From the NCBI GenBank assembly GCA_031289575.1, contig JAITPE010000243.1, positions 1 through 13,450 on the forward strand: a DNA stretch of 13,450 nt. Direction: 5' to 3'. The notes under the pieces were generated by a model. That model worked only from the letters and a program-made list of their open reading frames with translations. It was not told the origin of the DNA and made no database searches. The DNA comes from Spirochaetia bacterium (GTDB taxonomy: Bacteria; Spirochaetota; UBA4802; UBA5550). How positions within the stretch are numbered: position 1 is the stretch's first letter; the number at the start of each line of letters is the position of its first letter. This document shows positions 1-7,110 of this stretch, in pieces. The position numbers and the translations under genes are program-made.

Positions 1-693
1 AGTCGCAATGGCCTCATAGGTATAGATAGCCTTGCTGATAGGGCCGGCCGGCGAGCCGGTTTCAACCATTACAGGAGTGCCTGCCAAAAGTTCGTTAGTT
101 TGATTGTAATATGTAATTACCGATACGCCTGTATTGAGATTAGTTTCTGTTACAGATTCAAAGTACAGGCTTTTCGTCTCTTCTGGGAATCCGGCAAATG
201 ACCTGCTGTTCCTGTATGAGTAGGCTGTCGAATATACGCCGCCGCGTCCGTCCGAAAGCGTTATGTTTTTTACAAGCGGAACAGCGTACGGGTCGGATAC
301 TTTAGGATACTGCGAAGCGGATGGTTCTATGGCTCCCGGCATTCTTGTCGAAAGAGCGTATTCTATACTTGTACGCGAACCTATATGGCTCTCAATGCCT
401 GTTATATAAACAGACAATGACGCGGTAAAGCCTGTATGAATATCATATTTTACCGCGAGTGAGGCGTCCCTTTCAATAGCGCCAAGCCCTTCAAGGCTAA
501 AGCCCTGACCGGCTATGCCGCTGCCCGCGTTCGAGTTGTATGAAAGTGAAAGCTGTGGGTTGAGTTCCGCTGTTCCTTTTGGAAGTCTTATTTCAATTGA
601 GTGATTGAGTGAACCGTCCGGAGAAATTTCCGCCGCGCCCGCGGCGGCCGCCAAAAATAAAAAAGACAAAGACAAAGAAATGATGCGCTTCAT
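1..693 (-). CDS. SpvB/TcB-like exported RHS-family protein, N-terminal part (runs off the left edge)
   Basis: The 231-codon frame is uninterrupted from ATG 693 to base 1. AGAGGTG lies about 6 bases upstream of the ATG. A signal peptide is visible (MKR, a hydrophobic stretch to about residue 19, AGAAE cleavage region). Residues 36-75 (RLPKGTAELNPQLSLSYNSN, then GSGIAGQGFSLEGLGAIER) match the opening of the Salmonella plasmid virulence B / SpvB domain shared by insecticidal TcB proteins. Residues 146-212 (LSDGRGGVYSTAYSYRNSR, GFPEE, ITTYY-like VITYYNQTNELLAGTPV) match the segment that usually precedes the RHS/YD repeats of TcB proteins. In typical members these two parts are separated by several hundred residues, including FG-GAP-like propeller repeats; here only about 70 residues lie between them. 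The protein is probably surface-exposed or secreted. The C-terminal RHS repeats and any toxin tip lie outside the window, so a toxin role is not shown. Confidence 0.8.
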   Translation of the reverse strand, partial: MKRIISLSLSFLFLAAAAGAAEISPDGSLNHSIEIRLPKGTAELNPQLSLSYNSNAGSGIAGQGFSLEGLGAIERDASLAVKYDIHTGFTASLSVYITGIESHIGSRTSIEYALSTRMPGAIEPSASQYPKVSDPYAVPLVKNITLSDGRGGVYSTAYSYRNSRSFAGFPEETKSLYFESVTETNLNTGVSVITYYNQTNELLAGTPVMVETGSPAGPISKAIYTYEAIAT

Positions 694-727
694 TGTTTTC
701 ACCTCTCTCAAAAAATATTTGAATATT

Positions 728-757
728 CATATCTAAAAAGTAGAAAATTTTTGTCAA
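728..757 (-). promoter_or_regulatory. Candidate promoter for the SpvB-like gene
   Basis: A perfect TTGACA -35 box reads on the minus strand at 757-752, about 60 bases upstream of the ATG at 693. The sequence downstream of it is A/T-rich, but no good TATAAT match sits 16-18 bases away; the nearest candidates are TAGATA and TATGAA. The call therefore rests mainly on the -35 box and its position. Confidence 0.35.
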
Positions 758-807
758 GGCTTTTCTTAGCATAAAAAAATGGAGGAGGCCGGTAACTGCC
801 AAAACGC

Positions 808-836
808 TTGACATTATGCGCCTCTTCCTATTAATT
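808..836 (+). promoter_or_regulatory. Candidate promoter for the radical SAM operon
   Basis: A perfect TTGACA -35 box lies at 808-813. The -10 is imperfect: TATTAA at 829 after 15 bases, or TTAATT at 831 after 17 bases. The box lies about 80 bases upstream of the preferred start at 891 and covers the alternative upstream ATG at 816, which argues against that longer start. It faces away from the minus-strand TTGACA at 752-757, giving a compact divergent promoter region. Confidence 0.4.
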
Positions 837-890
837 ATCATAAAGACATTTAATGTCCTGTTTTCACTAAACAGACCGAGGTTACAACAA

Positions 891-1769
891 ATGGATTACG
901 TAGGAAACCTGTTTCGTCCCCCAAGCGAGGGGCGCAGCATGATAATACAGGCAACTGTCGGCTGCTCGCACAATCAGTGTACATTTTGCGGCGCTTACAA
1001 GAGCAAAAAATTCTATATCAAAGATATGGCCGTAATCAAAAAAGATATTGATGAGGCATCTCAATACAGGGGTCATTTCGATAAAGTTTTCCTTGCCGAC
1101 GGCGATGTTCTTATAATGCCGACAAATACGGTAATTGAGATTTTGTCGTACATCAAAAAAAAATGTCCATGGACAGAGCGCATTGGAGTTTATGCCAACA
1201 CAAAGGCCATCCTTAGAAAAACGCCCGAAGAACTCAAGGAACTCAAAGCCGCCGGGCTGCTCATCATTTATCAGGGAATTGAGAGCGGCAACAAGGATGT
1301 GCTGCGTCACATAAAAAAAGGCGCGTTCCCTCACAAAATGCTTGAGGCTTCACAAAAAATTATAGCTTCCGGAATGGAACTCTCGCAGACCGTTCTCCTT
1401 GGCTTAGGCGGAACAGAACTCAGCGAGGCTCACGCTATTGATACAGGGAAACTGCTGAGCGAAATGTCGCCTCACTATGCCTCGGCCCTTACCGTTATGC
1501 TGCTGCCGTATACAGAGCTGGGCAAAGAAGCGGCTGCCGGAACATTCAAGCTGCCCGATAAATTCGGCATGCTGAAAGAACTCAGGCTGATGATAGAGAA
1601 CATGAACATGAAAAGAGATTGTTTTTTTACATCGAACCACGCGTCTAACTATCTGCCTATACGGGCGCATTTCCCAAAAGAAAAAAAAGACGTACTTGAG
1701 CTTATTGACGCGGTGATAGCAAAGGGCGATGAAAATATTCTGCGCCCTGAATACATGAGAGCTTTATAA
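891..1769 (+). CDS. Radical SAM protein with a CX4CX2C cluster motif
   Basis: A 292-residue radical SAM enzyme of unknown substrate. The start at ATG 891 is preferred over ATG 816: it has GAGGT upstream, it begins with the family-like MDYVGNLFRPPSE, and the longer version adds a hydrophobic leader with no ribosome site. The [4Fe-4S] cysteines are C25, C30 and C33 in GCSHNQCTFCGAY, so the spacing is CX4CX2C and not the commonest CX3CX2C. An ADGD motif (about 69-72) and GIESG (129-133) are further SAM-fold landmarks of the Elp3/MiaB-type superfamily. No TRAM, B12-binding or SPASM domain is seen. It is the first gene of a tight operon; the next gene starts 19 bases after its stop. The radical SAM assignment is firm but the reaction is not known to me. 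A run of nine A residues lies in the frame at 1155-1163. Confidence 0.85.
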   Translation: MDYVGNLFRPPSEGRSMIIQATVGCSHNQCTFCGAYKSKKFYIKDMAVIKKDIDEASQYRGHFDKVFLADGDVLIMPTNTVIEILSYIKKKCPWTERIGVYANTKAILRKTPEELKELKAAGLLIIYQGIESGNKDVLRHIKKGAFPHKMLEASQKIIASGMELSQTVLLGLGGTELSEAHAIDTGKLLSEMSPHYASALTVMLLPYTELGKEAAAGTFKLPDKFGMLKELRLMIENMNMKRDCFFTSNHASNYLPIRAHFPKEKKDVLELIDAVIAKGDENILRPEYMRAL

Positions 1770-1788
1770 AAAATACAGGAACAACAGG

Positions 1789-1950
1789 ATGGATGATTCA
1801 ATAAAAAAAGCCGTAGAGTTTATCGGGCTTGAGCTCAAGGGGAATCCGCAGGCCGATAAACTGAAATTAATTAACGAAGCGTCGCAGAAATTCGATCTTA
1901 ATCCATTACAGGCCGAATTTCTCACAAATAAATTTTTGGCAAACTTATGA
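1789..1950 (+). CDS. Small hypothetical protein, 53 residues
   Basis: An unrecognised small soluble protein beginning MDDSIKKAVEFIGLELKG and ending FLTNKFLANL. It looks helical, with charged and hydrophobic residues alternating and no signal peptide, membrane segment or cysteine. Support comes from an AGGA about 8 bases upstream, an uninterrupted frame filling the gap between two real genes, and an ATGA overlap (1947-1950) with the next start, which implies translational coupling to the lipoprotein gene. It could be a small regulator or a partner of a neighbour, but nothing in the sequence decides. An alternative explanation is chance coding in a 170-base gap; the spacing and overlap make that less likely. 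Confidence 0.65.
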   Translation: MDDSIKKAVEFIGLELKGNPQADKLKLINEASQKFDLNPLQAEFLTNKFLANL

Positions 1951-3011
1951 ACATAACAGCAAATATAAAAAGACATGCTATTTCCTGCGCCTTGATAACC
2001 GCAGCGGTGATCTCGTCCTGTTCCCAATGGAGAGTCAGCAGTTTGGGCGGCAAGGAATTGTTCTTTATAAAAAATGGAACCGAGGCGGGCGACATCGCGA
2101 TACACTTTGACGAATTCGCACTGACAGATCTCTCTTTCAGGGCAGGCATTTTTAATGGTACGCTCTTTACGGTTGACAATGTTTTAAAAAGAATCCAGGC
2201 CATTGATTCCGATGGAAGCCCGGAACTTGTTATAGGCAGCCCGAACAATATAAGCTCAAAAAAAATAACAGCGGTACCATTTAAGTTCGGCGTAATAGGA
2301 TCTTTCACTGTTGACCGCAGCGGAAATATTTATGTTCAAAACCGCCTTTCAGAAGACATGGGAGACGGAGACTTTTCGCCGTCATATGTTCTTGTTTTCG
2401 ACAAAAACGGAAAGCTGCAGTACGCCATTGGACAGCGCGGCTCAACCGATACGCCCTTTTATTACATTGATTCGCTTTTTGTGGATGAACGTGAACGCCT
2501 TTTTGTTGTGTCGCGTTCATTTGATACATGGAATGTCTATAGATTTGATAATCGAAAGCCCGATTTTTCCCTTAATCTTGGAAGCCTGAGTTTCAAGGAA
2601 AAAGACGGCGACGATACATTTGACGGACAGATCGAAAATGTTAAACTCTACGAGAACGGCGATATGATGCTCATAAGCGTTGCGTATTATCACAATAAGC
2701 GGCTGAAGTATCACAAGGTTTATGATTACTCTATAAATAAAAAAAAGTTGGAGAGAGAAATCATGAACATTCCGGATCCCAAGAATGTCCTGTTTGATAT
2801 AGTGGATGACAAGCATCTGTATTTTTGGAATACGGAGAAGGATGATATTCGGCTGATGATATGCAGCATGGAGGGAAGCATCATAAACAACATTCAAGTT
2901 ACATTCGACTCGTCCAAGTATCTCTATTCAAAGCTGCAGATTGACAGCTCCGGCAGGCTTTATTCTTATCATGTGAGCAAAAAAGGCATCAACATATTGC
3001 GTTGGGAGTAA
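1947..3011 (+). CDS. Putative lipoprotein with beta-propeller (NHL-like) repeats
   Basis: A 354-residue exported protein. The N-terminus has basic residues (K8, R9), a hydrophobic core and a lipobox ISSC ending at C25, so it is predicted to be processed by signal peptidase II and lipid-anchored. The rest contains recurring propeller-blade phrases: LFTVDNVLKRIQAIDSDG, FTVDRSGNIYVQNRL, YVLVFDKNGKLQYAIG and DSLFVDERERLFVVSRS. These resemble NHL/6-bladed propellers, which usually act as binding scaffolds in the periplasm or at the surface. No catalytic residues are recognisable. The gene starts inside the ATGA overlap with the 53-residue gene, and its stop is 2 bases before the nnr start, so all are likely on one transcript. 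The lipoprotein call is fairly firm, the propeller is likely, and the role is unknown. Confidence 0.72.
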   Translation: MNITANIKRHAISCALITAAVISSCSQWRVSSLGGKELFFIKNGTEAGDIAIHFDEFALTDLSFRAGIFNGTLFTVDNVLKRIQAIDSDGSPELVIGSPNNISSKKITAVPFKFGVIGSFTVDRSGNIYVQNRLSEDMGDGDFSPSYVLVFDKNGKLQYAIGQRGSTDTPFYYIDSLFVDERERLFVVSRSFDTWNVYRFDNRKPDFSLNLGSLSFKEKDGDDTFDGQIENVKLYENGDMMLISVAYYHNKRLKYHKVYDYSINKKKLEREIMNIPDPKNVLFDIVDDKHLYFWNTEKDDIRLMICSMEGSIINNIQVTFDSSKYLYSKLQIDSSGRLYSYHVSKKGINILRWE

Positions 3012-3013
3012 GT

Positions 3014-4510
3014 ATGAAAGCCGTAACTGCCGCCGAAATTAAGGAAATAGATAAAAGGGCAGAGGAAGAATACAAGATCCCCGGCGCGCTTCTAATGGGA
3101 TTCGCGGGGCGCGCCGCCTCGGATATTATTCTAAAAACTTTTCCCAACGCGGATGACATTGCCGTATGCGCCGGAACCGGCAACAACGGCGGCGATGGAT
3201 TCGCCGCCGCCTATTTTCTGCAAATGGCAGGCCGCGCCGTTAAAATATTTCTCTGCGGCGAGGCCGAAAAAATAACGGCATCCGCCTCTGTGTACTATAA
3301 TATATGCCGCGCGGCCGGCATTGAAATTATTGCGGAATCAGCCGCGCCCGGTTTAAGCGGCTTTAATCTTATTGTGGACGCCGTTTTCGGAAGCGGATTT
3401 AAAGGGCCGCTCCGCGAAGGCGCGGAGCGCATTATACATTCCATAAACTCATCCGGAGTTCCGGCGGCCGCGCTTGATATGCCAAGCGGCCTGCCCTCTG
3501 ACGGGGAAGCCGCGCATTGGCCGGTTGTAAAGGCTTCGCTTACCATAGCCATGGGATTGCCGAAAATATCTCTTGTGACATGGCCAGGGCGCGGCTTTTG
3601 CGGCGCGCTTGAGATAGCCGATATTGGTTTTCCGCAGGCGCTGACATCATCAGACAAAATAAAAACCGAGCTTATAGACGAAGAATTTATGCGTTCCGCA
3701 GCGCTCTCTCTCAAGATGCCGGGCGGAGCCGATACCAATAAAAGCGAGAGAGGCCACCTGCTGCTCATAGGCGGATTTGACGGCATGGAGGGCGCGATCA
3801 TGATGAGCGCCGCGGCCGCACTCGAAAGCGGAACCGGCCTTTTGACTCTCATAAGTACAGCCGGGGCGCGGCGCGCAATAGCGGGCATTATACCCGAGCT
3901 GATAACCATTTCGGCCGAAACCGGCAAAATACATGAAACTATCCACGCGCGCAGGTATGACGCCCTGTTGATAGGGCCGGGAATGGGACGCTCGGAGTAC
4001 GCCGCCGGCATCTTTAAAGAGGCGATGGACGCGTTCGATACAGGAACTGTTCTCATAGACGGGGACGGATTGTTTCATCTGCCGGCTTATTTGGAAAGCG
4101 CCGTACTCAAAAGCGGAGTAAAGTACGTACTCACACCGCATTTTATGGAAGCCTCGCGGATAATGAAAAAATCTGTTGATGAAATAAAGGAGAACCGGCT
4201 TGCCGCGGCCAAAGAATGCGCGCTTAAAACCGGATGTATCGTGCTGCTGAAAGGCCCGGCCTCTATAGTGACCGATGGAGAGCGCGCCTATATAAACACA
4301 AGCGGAAACAATCTGCTGGCCGCGGCCGGTTCCGGAGATGTTCTTTCGGGCATTCTGGGAGCCCTTCTTTTGAGAAAGGCCGCGCCCGCACAAGCGGCGT
4401 GCGCGGCCTGCTATTTTCACGGCAAGGCCGCAGATGCTCTTGCCCAAGCGGGCAAGAGGCATCTGCGGGCGACCGACATTATCAGCGCCCTAAAGGAGAT
4501 AATCCCATAG
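3014..4510 (+). CDS. nnr: Bifunctional NAD(P)H-hydrate epimerase / ADP-dependent NAD(P)H-hydrate dehydratase
   Basis: A 498-residue fusion enzyme that repairs hydrated NADH/NADPH: the N-terminal part epimerises the R and S hydrates, and the C-terminal part dehydrates the S form using ADP (ATP in eukaryotes). The NnrE (YjeF_N) domain spans about 1-215, with NNGGDG at 57-62, DAVFGSGFKGPLR at 122-134 and LDMPSG at 154-159. The NnrD (carbohydrate-kinase-like) domain spans about 225-498, with GPGMG at 321-325, DGDGL at 349-353, LLKG at 411-414 and the catalytic GSGD at 439-442. The usual TPHPGE motif is TPHFME here, keeping the His and Glu. Length fits the bacterial fusion family. ATG 3014 is preferred over a TTG 12 bases upstream because GGGAG sits correctly and MKAVTAAEIKEID is the family-like start. 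The codons are noticeably richer in GCC/GCG than those of flanking genes. It is the last gene of the operon. Confidence 0.95.
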   Translation: MKAVTAAEIKEIDKRAEEEYKIPGALLMGFAGRAASDIILKTFPNADDIAVCAGTGNNGGDGFAAAYFLQMAGRAVKIFLCGEAEKITASASVYYNICRAAGIEIIAESAAPGLSGFNLIVDAVFGSGFKGPLREGAERIIHSINSSGVPAAALDMPSGLPSDGEAAHWPVVKASLTIAMGLPKISLVTWPGRGFCGALEIADIGFPQALTSSDKIKTELIDEEFMRSAALSLKMPGGADTNKSERGHLLLIGGFDGMEGAIMMSAAAALESGTGLLTLISTAGARRAIAGIIPELITISAETGKIHETIHARRYDALLIGPGMGRSEYAAGIFKEAMDAFDTGTVLIDGDGLFHLPAYLESAVLKSGVKYVLTPHFMEASRIMKKSVDEIKENRLAAAKECALKTGCIVLLKGPASIVTDGERAYINTSGNNLLAAAGSGDVLSGILGALLLRKAAPAQAACAACYFHGKAADALAQAGKRHLRATDIISALKEIIP

Positions 4511-4635
4511 TTGTACTATACAAATGTTAAGTATTCAATATCCGCAAATTTTAAAAATTTTTATTTACATGGCAAGGCTTGTTTCGGAGAGTTCTATAAA
4601 GAGCTGTTTAACATTTATTTATGTAAGGCTAAAAA
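4511..4635. other. Intergenic spacer between the nnr operon and the glycosyltransferase cluster
   Basis: 125 A/T-rich bases. They contain a small inverted repeat right after the nnr stop (TTGTA-CTA-TACAA, 4511-4523) and an A/T-rich palindrome-like stretch around 4545-4563. No G+C-rich stem followed by a T-run is present, so I see no intrinsic terminator. No convincing -35/-10 pair was found, although TATAAA occurs at 4595. Read-through from nnr into the glycosyltransferase genes is therefore possible. Confidence 0.4.
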
Positions 4636-5901
4636 ATGAATCTTGATTTTTTTATTCTTTTTTCTTCTTTTATTGTTATTTTCTGTACCACGGTTTACAT
4701 TCTCGCCTACCGCGGACACAGGCAAAACAAGAGCGCCGCGGGATTAAAGTACCCAGGTATGACAATAATCGTACCGGTGTGGAACGAGGGGAAAACCATA
4801 GCCGATACGCTTGATTCTCTCCTGAAAGTAAAAGAGAGATACAGGGGAGAGCTTGAAATTATTGTTATAGATGATCATTCAACCGACAACAGTTATTCCA
4901 TCATTAAAAGTTATGCCTCGGCAAATGCCAATCTAAAGTGCTGTAAAAAAGATCCCATGCGCAATAGGGGAAAGAGCGAAAGCCTAAATCAAGGCATAGA
5001 TCTTGCCGGCCATGATATTGTAGGCTGCGTAGACGCGGACTCCTACCCCGATCCGGAATCCCTCAACTATATCGCCGAGGAATTTACCGACCCGCGTGTC
5101 GGCGCTGTTACCACAAAACTCATTGTAAAAAAACCAAAGCATATTGTTGAGTGGTTTCAGCAGGTGGAGTATATCTTTTCCAATTTTATTCTCATGTCAT
5201 TTGACGCCCTTGATTCAATATACATAACAAGAGGGCCGCTCAGCCTTTACAGAAAAGACGTGATGAAAAAAATAAACGGCTTTCTCCCTGCAGGGCAGAC
5301 TCCTACCGAAGATATGGAAATAACGTTCAGAATCAGAAAGGCCGGCTACAGCATAAGAGGCTCAAAAAAAGCAAAGGTGTATACATCGGTCATGAAAACA
5401 TGGAAAGCCCTCTTTTGGCAGAGAATGCGCTGGAACCGCGGCACGCTGATAAATCTTTGGCTTCACAGGGATATTTTCTTTGATTCCCGTTACGGCATGC
5501 TGAGCATGTTCATACTGCCTACGGCCACGCTGATGATATCTATGGTTGGAGTGATCATATGCTATCTCCTTTATACTATCGGAAGCGGCTGCATAACGCA
5601 GGTGCAAAAGCTCTACTGGATAATTTCGACAGGGTACTATCCTGATTTTTACCAAATCAAAGAGGCTGTTATAGGCGGCGACAACAGCTTCGCCTTTCAC
5701 AACATGATGCTTTTTTTCGTTGTAATGGGAATATATTTTATGGTTAACGGTTTTGGTTTTCATGAAAGCAAGGAGCGTTTTTCTATGCGCTATATATTGT
5801 TTGTGGCGTTAACTCCTGTTATTTATAATCCTGTGATAATATTTTTCTGGGCATCCGCAATGATAATGCATACCAGTAAAATAGCCGTCCGGTGGAGATG
5901 A
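4636..5901 (+). CDS. Membrane glycosyltransferase, family 2 (processive polysaccharide-synthase type)
   Basis: A 421-residue inner-membrane GT2 enzyme expected to transfer sugar from a nucleotide-sugar donor in the cytoplasm. One N-terminal transmembrane helix (about 4-26) precedes a GT-A domain with IIVPVWNEG (44-52), the nucleotide-binding IDD (78-80), the metal-binding DAD (133-135), TED as probable catalytic base (224-226) and QRMRW (262-266), the QxxRW signature of processive synthases. Three or more C-terminal membrane segments follow (about 286-313, 352-372, 385-412). This layout matches poly-N-acetylglucosamine, hyaluronan and cellulose-type synthases, without a PilZ domain. The polymer cannot be named. 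AAGG about 8 bases upstream serves as ribosome site. The stop overlaps the next gene by ATGA, so the two are probably translationally coupled. Confidence 0.9.
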   Translation: MNLDFFILFSSFIVIFCTTVYILAYRGHRQNKSAAGLKYPGMTIIVPVWNEGKTIADTLDSLLKVKERYRGELEIIVIDDHSTDNSYSIIKSYASANANLKCCKKDPMRNRGKSESLNQGIDLAGHDIVGCVDADSYPDPESLNYIAEEFTDPRVGAVTTKLIVKKPKHIVEWFQQVEYIFSNFILMSFDALDSIYITRGPLSLYRKDVMKKINGFLPAGQTPTEDMEITFRIRKAGYSIRGSKKAKVYTSVMKTWKALFWQRMRWNRGTLINLWLHRDIFFDSRYGMLSMFILPTATLMISMVGVIICYLLYTIGSGCITQVQKLYWIISTGYYPDFYQIKEAVIGGDNSFAFHNMMLFFVVMGIYFMVNGFGFHESKERFSMRYILFVALTPVIYNPVIIFFWASAMIMHTSKIAVRWR

Positions 5902-6575
5902 TGGATATAGAGAAAAAAAATCTCATTTACAAGGCTCTGGCGCTCACATTTTGCATCATGTTTTTTTCTATTCTATTCTCTCAAATATTTACCGAAAGAA
6001 AAATGTCTAAGTTCGATATGGAGATGACCTATCTGCGCGATACGCTCAAAGAAGGACAGGTTATTCTCTCGCTGCGCCAGGCCCTTAACACGCGTCAGGG
6101 ACGTTCGGATGATTTGCTCACCGACGGACTCGCTGCCAGACTTTTTGAAACAGGCATTGATATTCAACGCCTTTCCAACAATGAAGACAGCAATACATTT
6201 TTCAAAAAGGTAAGCAGGGAATGGATATATCTCAACATTGAACTGTGGCAGAAACTCATTGCACACAACAGAAACGCTGTAAACAAGAAAAGCTATATAA
6301 TATACATATATCCATTCGATTGCAATGAATGCGTTTCATACAAAAATCTTTTTAACAAGCTGCATAAGGAATACGGCGAAAAACTCTGGCTTTTTATTCT
6401 TCCCGATAACGCCGAAAGCGGAGTGCTGCATACCATTAAACAATATTATAAAATCAAAGATAATGCGCCGTCTGTTATTGTAAACGGTAAACCCGCCGAC
6501 ATTTCCAAAATAGAAGGAATTCTCAAGGACAGCATGAAGAAAAATAAAAAGCCGGCAAAAAAAACCAAAAGGTAA
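5898..6575 (+). CDS. Membrane-anchored thioredoxin-like protein with a CxxC motif
   Basis: A 225-residue protein. The ATG at 5898 overlaps the glycosyltransferase stop (ATGA, 5898-5901), with GGTGGAG directly upstream; ATG 5901 or GTG 5892 are alternatives. One N-terminal membrane helix (about 13-31) is followed by a helical region and then a thioredoxin-fold-like half (about 131-215). There YIYPFDCNEC places Cys142 and Cys145 after a beta strand, and a later APSVIVNG supplies the cis-proline-like strand expected of the fold. The C-terminus is a Lys-rich tail. The likely place is the periplasmic face, working in thiol-disulfide exchange, but the CNEC active-site pair is not a standard CGPC, CPHC or CxYC type, so activity is inferred. 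The context suggests it serves the same envelope process as its neighbours. Confidence 0.65.
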   Translation: MMDIEKKNLIYKALALTFCIMFFSILFSQIFTERKMSKFDMEMTYLRDTLKEGQVILSLRQALNTRQGRSDDLLTDGLAARLFETGIDIQRLSNNEDSNTFFKKVSREWIYLNIELWQKLIAHNRNAVNKKSYIIYIYPFDCNECVSYKNLFNKLHKEYGEKLWLFILPDNAESGVLHTIKQYYKIKDNAPSVIVNGKPADISKIEGILKDSMKKNKKPAKKTKR

Positions 6576-6579
6576 TATT

Positions 6580-7110
6580 ATGAAACACAGACAACTCCGC
6601 AAAAATATAGCGCTGCTGCTTTTAATCTGCGGGCCGCTTTCGGCCGCCGACCCGGTAACAATTACTCAGCTTGACAACGATACAATACAGGCTTCGTTTG
6701 AACTGCCCAGTACCGTAGACCGGGTGTGGGCGGTAATTACCAATTACGAAAACTCACCCAACGTTATGCCCAATATAAAAAAAGCGACCATAATATCCTC
6801 TCAGCACAGCACAGATATCAATGTCGACTATGTTACAAGCGTTGCGGGAGCCGGACCGTTTACAGTTACATATACATCAAAAATCACAGCGGTCAAGTCA
6901 AAGGGAATCATAAACTGGGAGCAGGTTAAGGGCCCGTTTGTGAAAAACTATGGTTCATGGAGCATAAAGGCCGTATCGGATAAGCTTACCAAGGTTGTTT
7001 ACACAGCCACATTTAACCACAAGTACATGCCCGACCGCATCAAGCGCTCCCTTGTAAAAAAAAGCATTCCCGACCTGTACGAATCGCTCAAAAAGCACAG
7101 CAGCGATTAG
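6580..7110 (+). CDS. Secreted START/SRPBCC-fold (polyketide cyclase/Coq10-like) protein
   Basis: A 176-residue protein. The signal peptide has basic residues to K8, a hydrophobic core IALLLLICGPL and a cleavage site near LSA-AD; Cys17 is not in a proper lipobox. The mature part resembles the START/SRPBCC family: SFELPSTVDRVWAVITNYEN and MPNIKKATII near the N-terminus, GSWSIKAV in the middle, and a long C-terminal helix PDLYESLKK. Members of this fold bind hydrophobic ligands such as lipids or quinones in a deep pocket. A periplasmic ligand-binding role is likely but the ligand is unknown. It starts 4 bases after the previous stop with AAGG upstream, so it is the third gene of the glycosyltransferase cluster. 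Its stop overlaps the convergent adenylate cyclase stop by 4 bp and no terminator lies between. Confidence 0.75.
   Translation: MKHRQLRKNIALLLLICGPLSAADPVTITQLDNDTIQASFELPSTVDRVWAVITNYENSPNVMPNIKKATIISSQHSTDINVDYVTSVAGAGPFTVTYTSKITAVKSKGIINWEQVKGPFVKNYGSWSIKAVSDKLTKVVYTATFNHKYMPDRIKRSLVKKSIPDLYESLKKHSSD

Noticed and set aside
779..811. Ten-codon frame starting ATGGAGGAGG in the divergent spacer
   Set aside because: The GGAGG lies inside the frame, not before it, and no evidence suggests a leader peptide.
593..841. Open minus-strand frame covering the SpvB-gene start and spacer
   Set aside because: It is out of frame with the SpvB-like gene, which has the signal peptide, ribosome site and recognisable domain.
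816..890. Upstream ATG 816 as start of the radical SAM gene, adding a hydrophobic leader
   Set aside because: It has no ribosome site, overlaps the proposed promoter, and ATG 891 has GAGGT and matches the family-like start.
3295..4462. Two long open frames antisense to nnr
   Set aside because: They arise from the G+C-rich codons of nnr; no ribosome sites or family resemblance.
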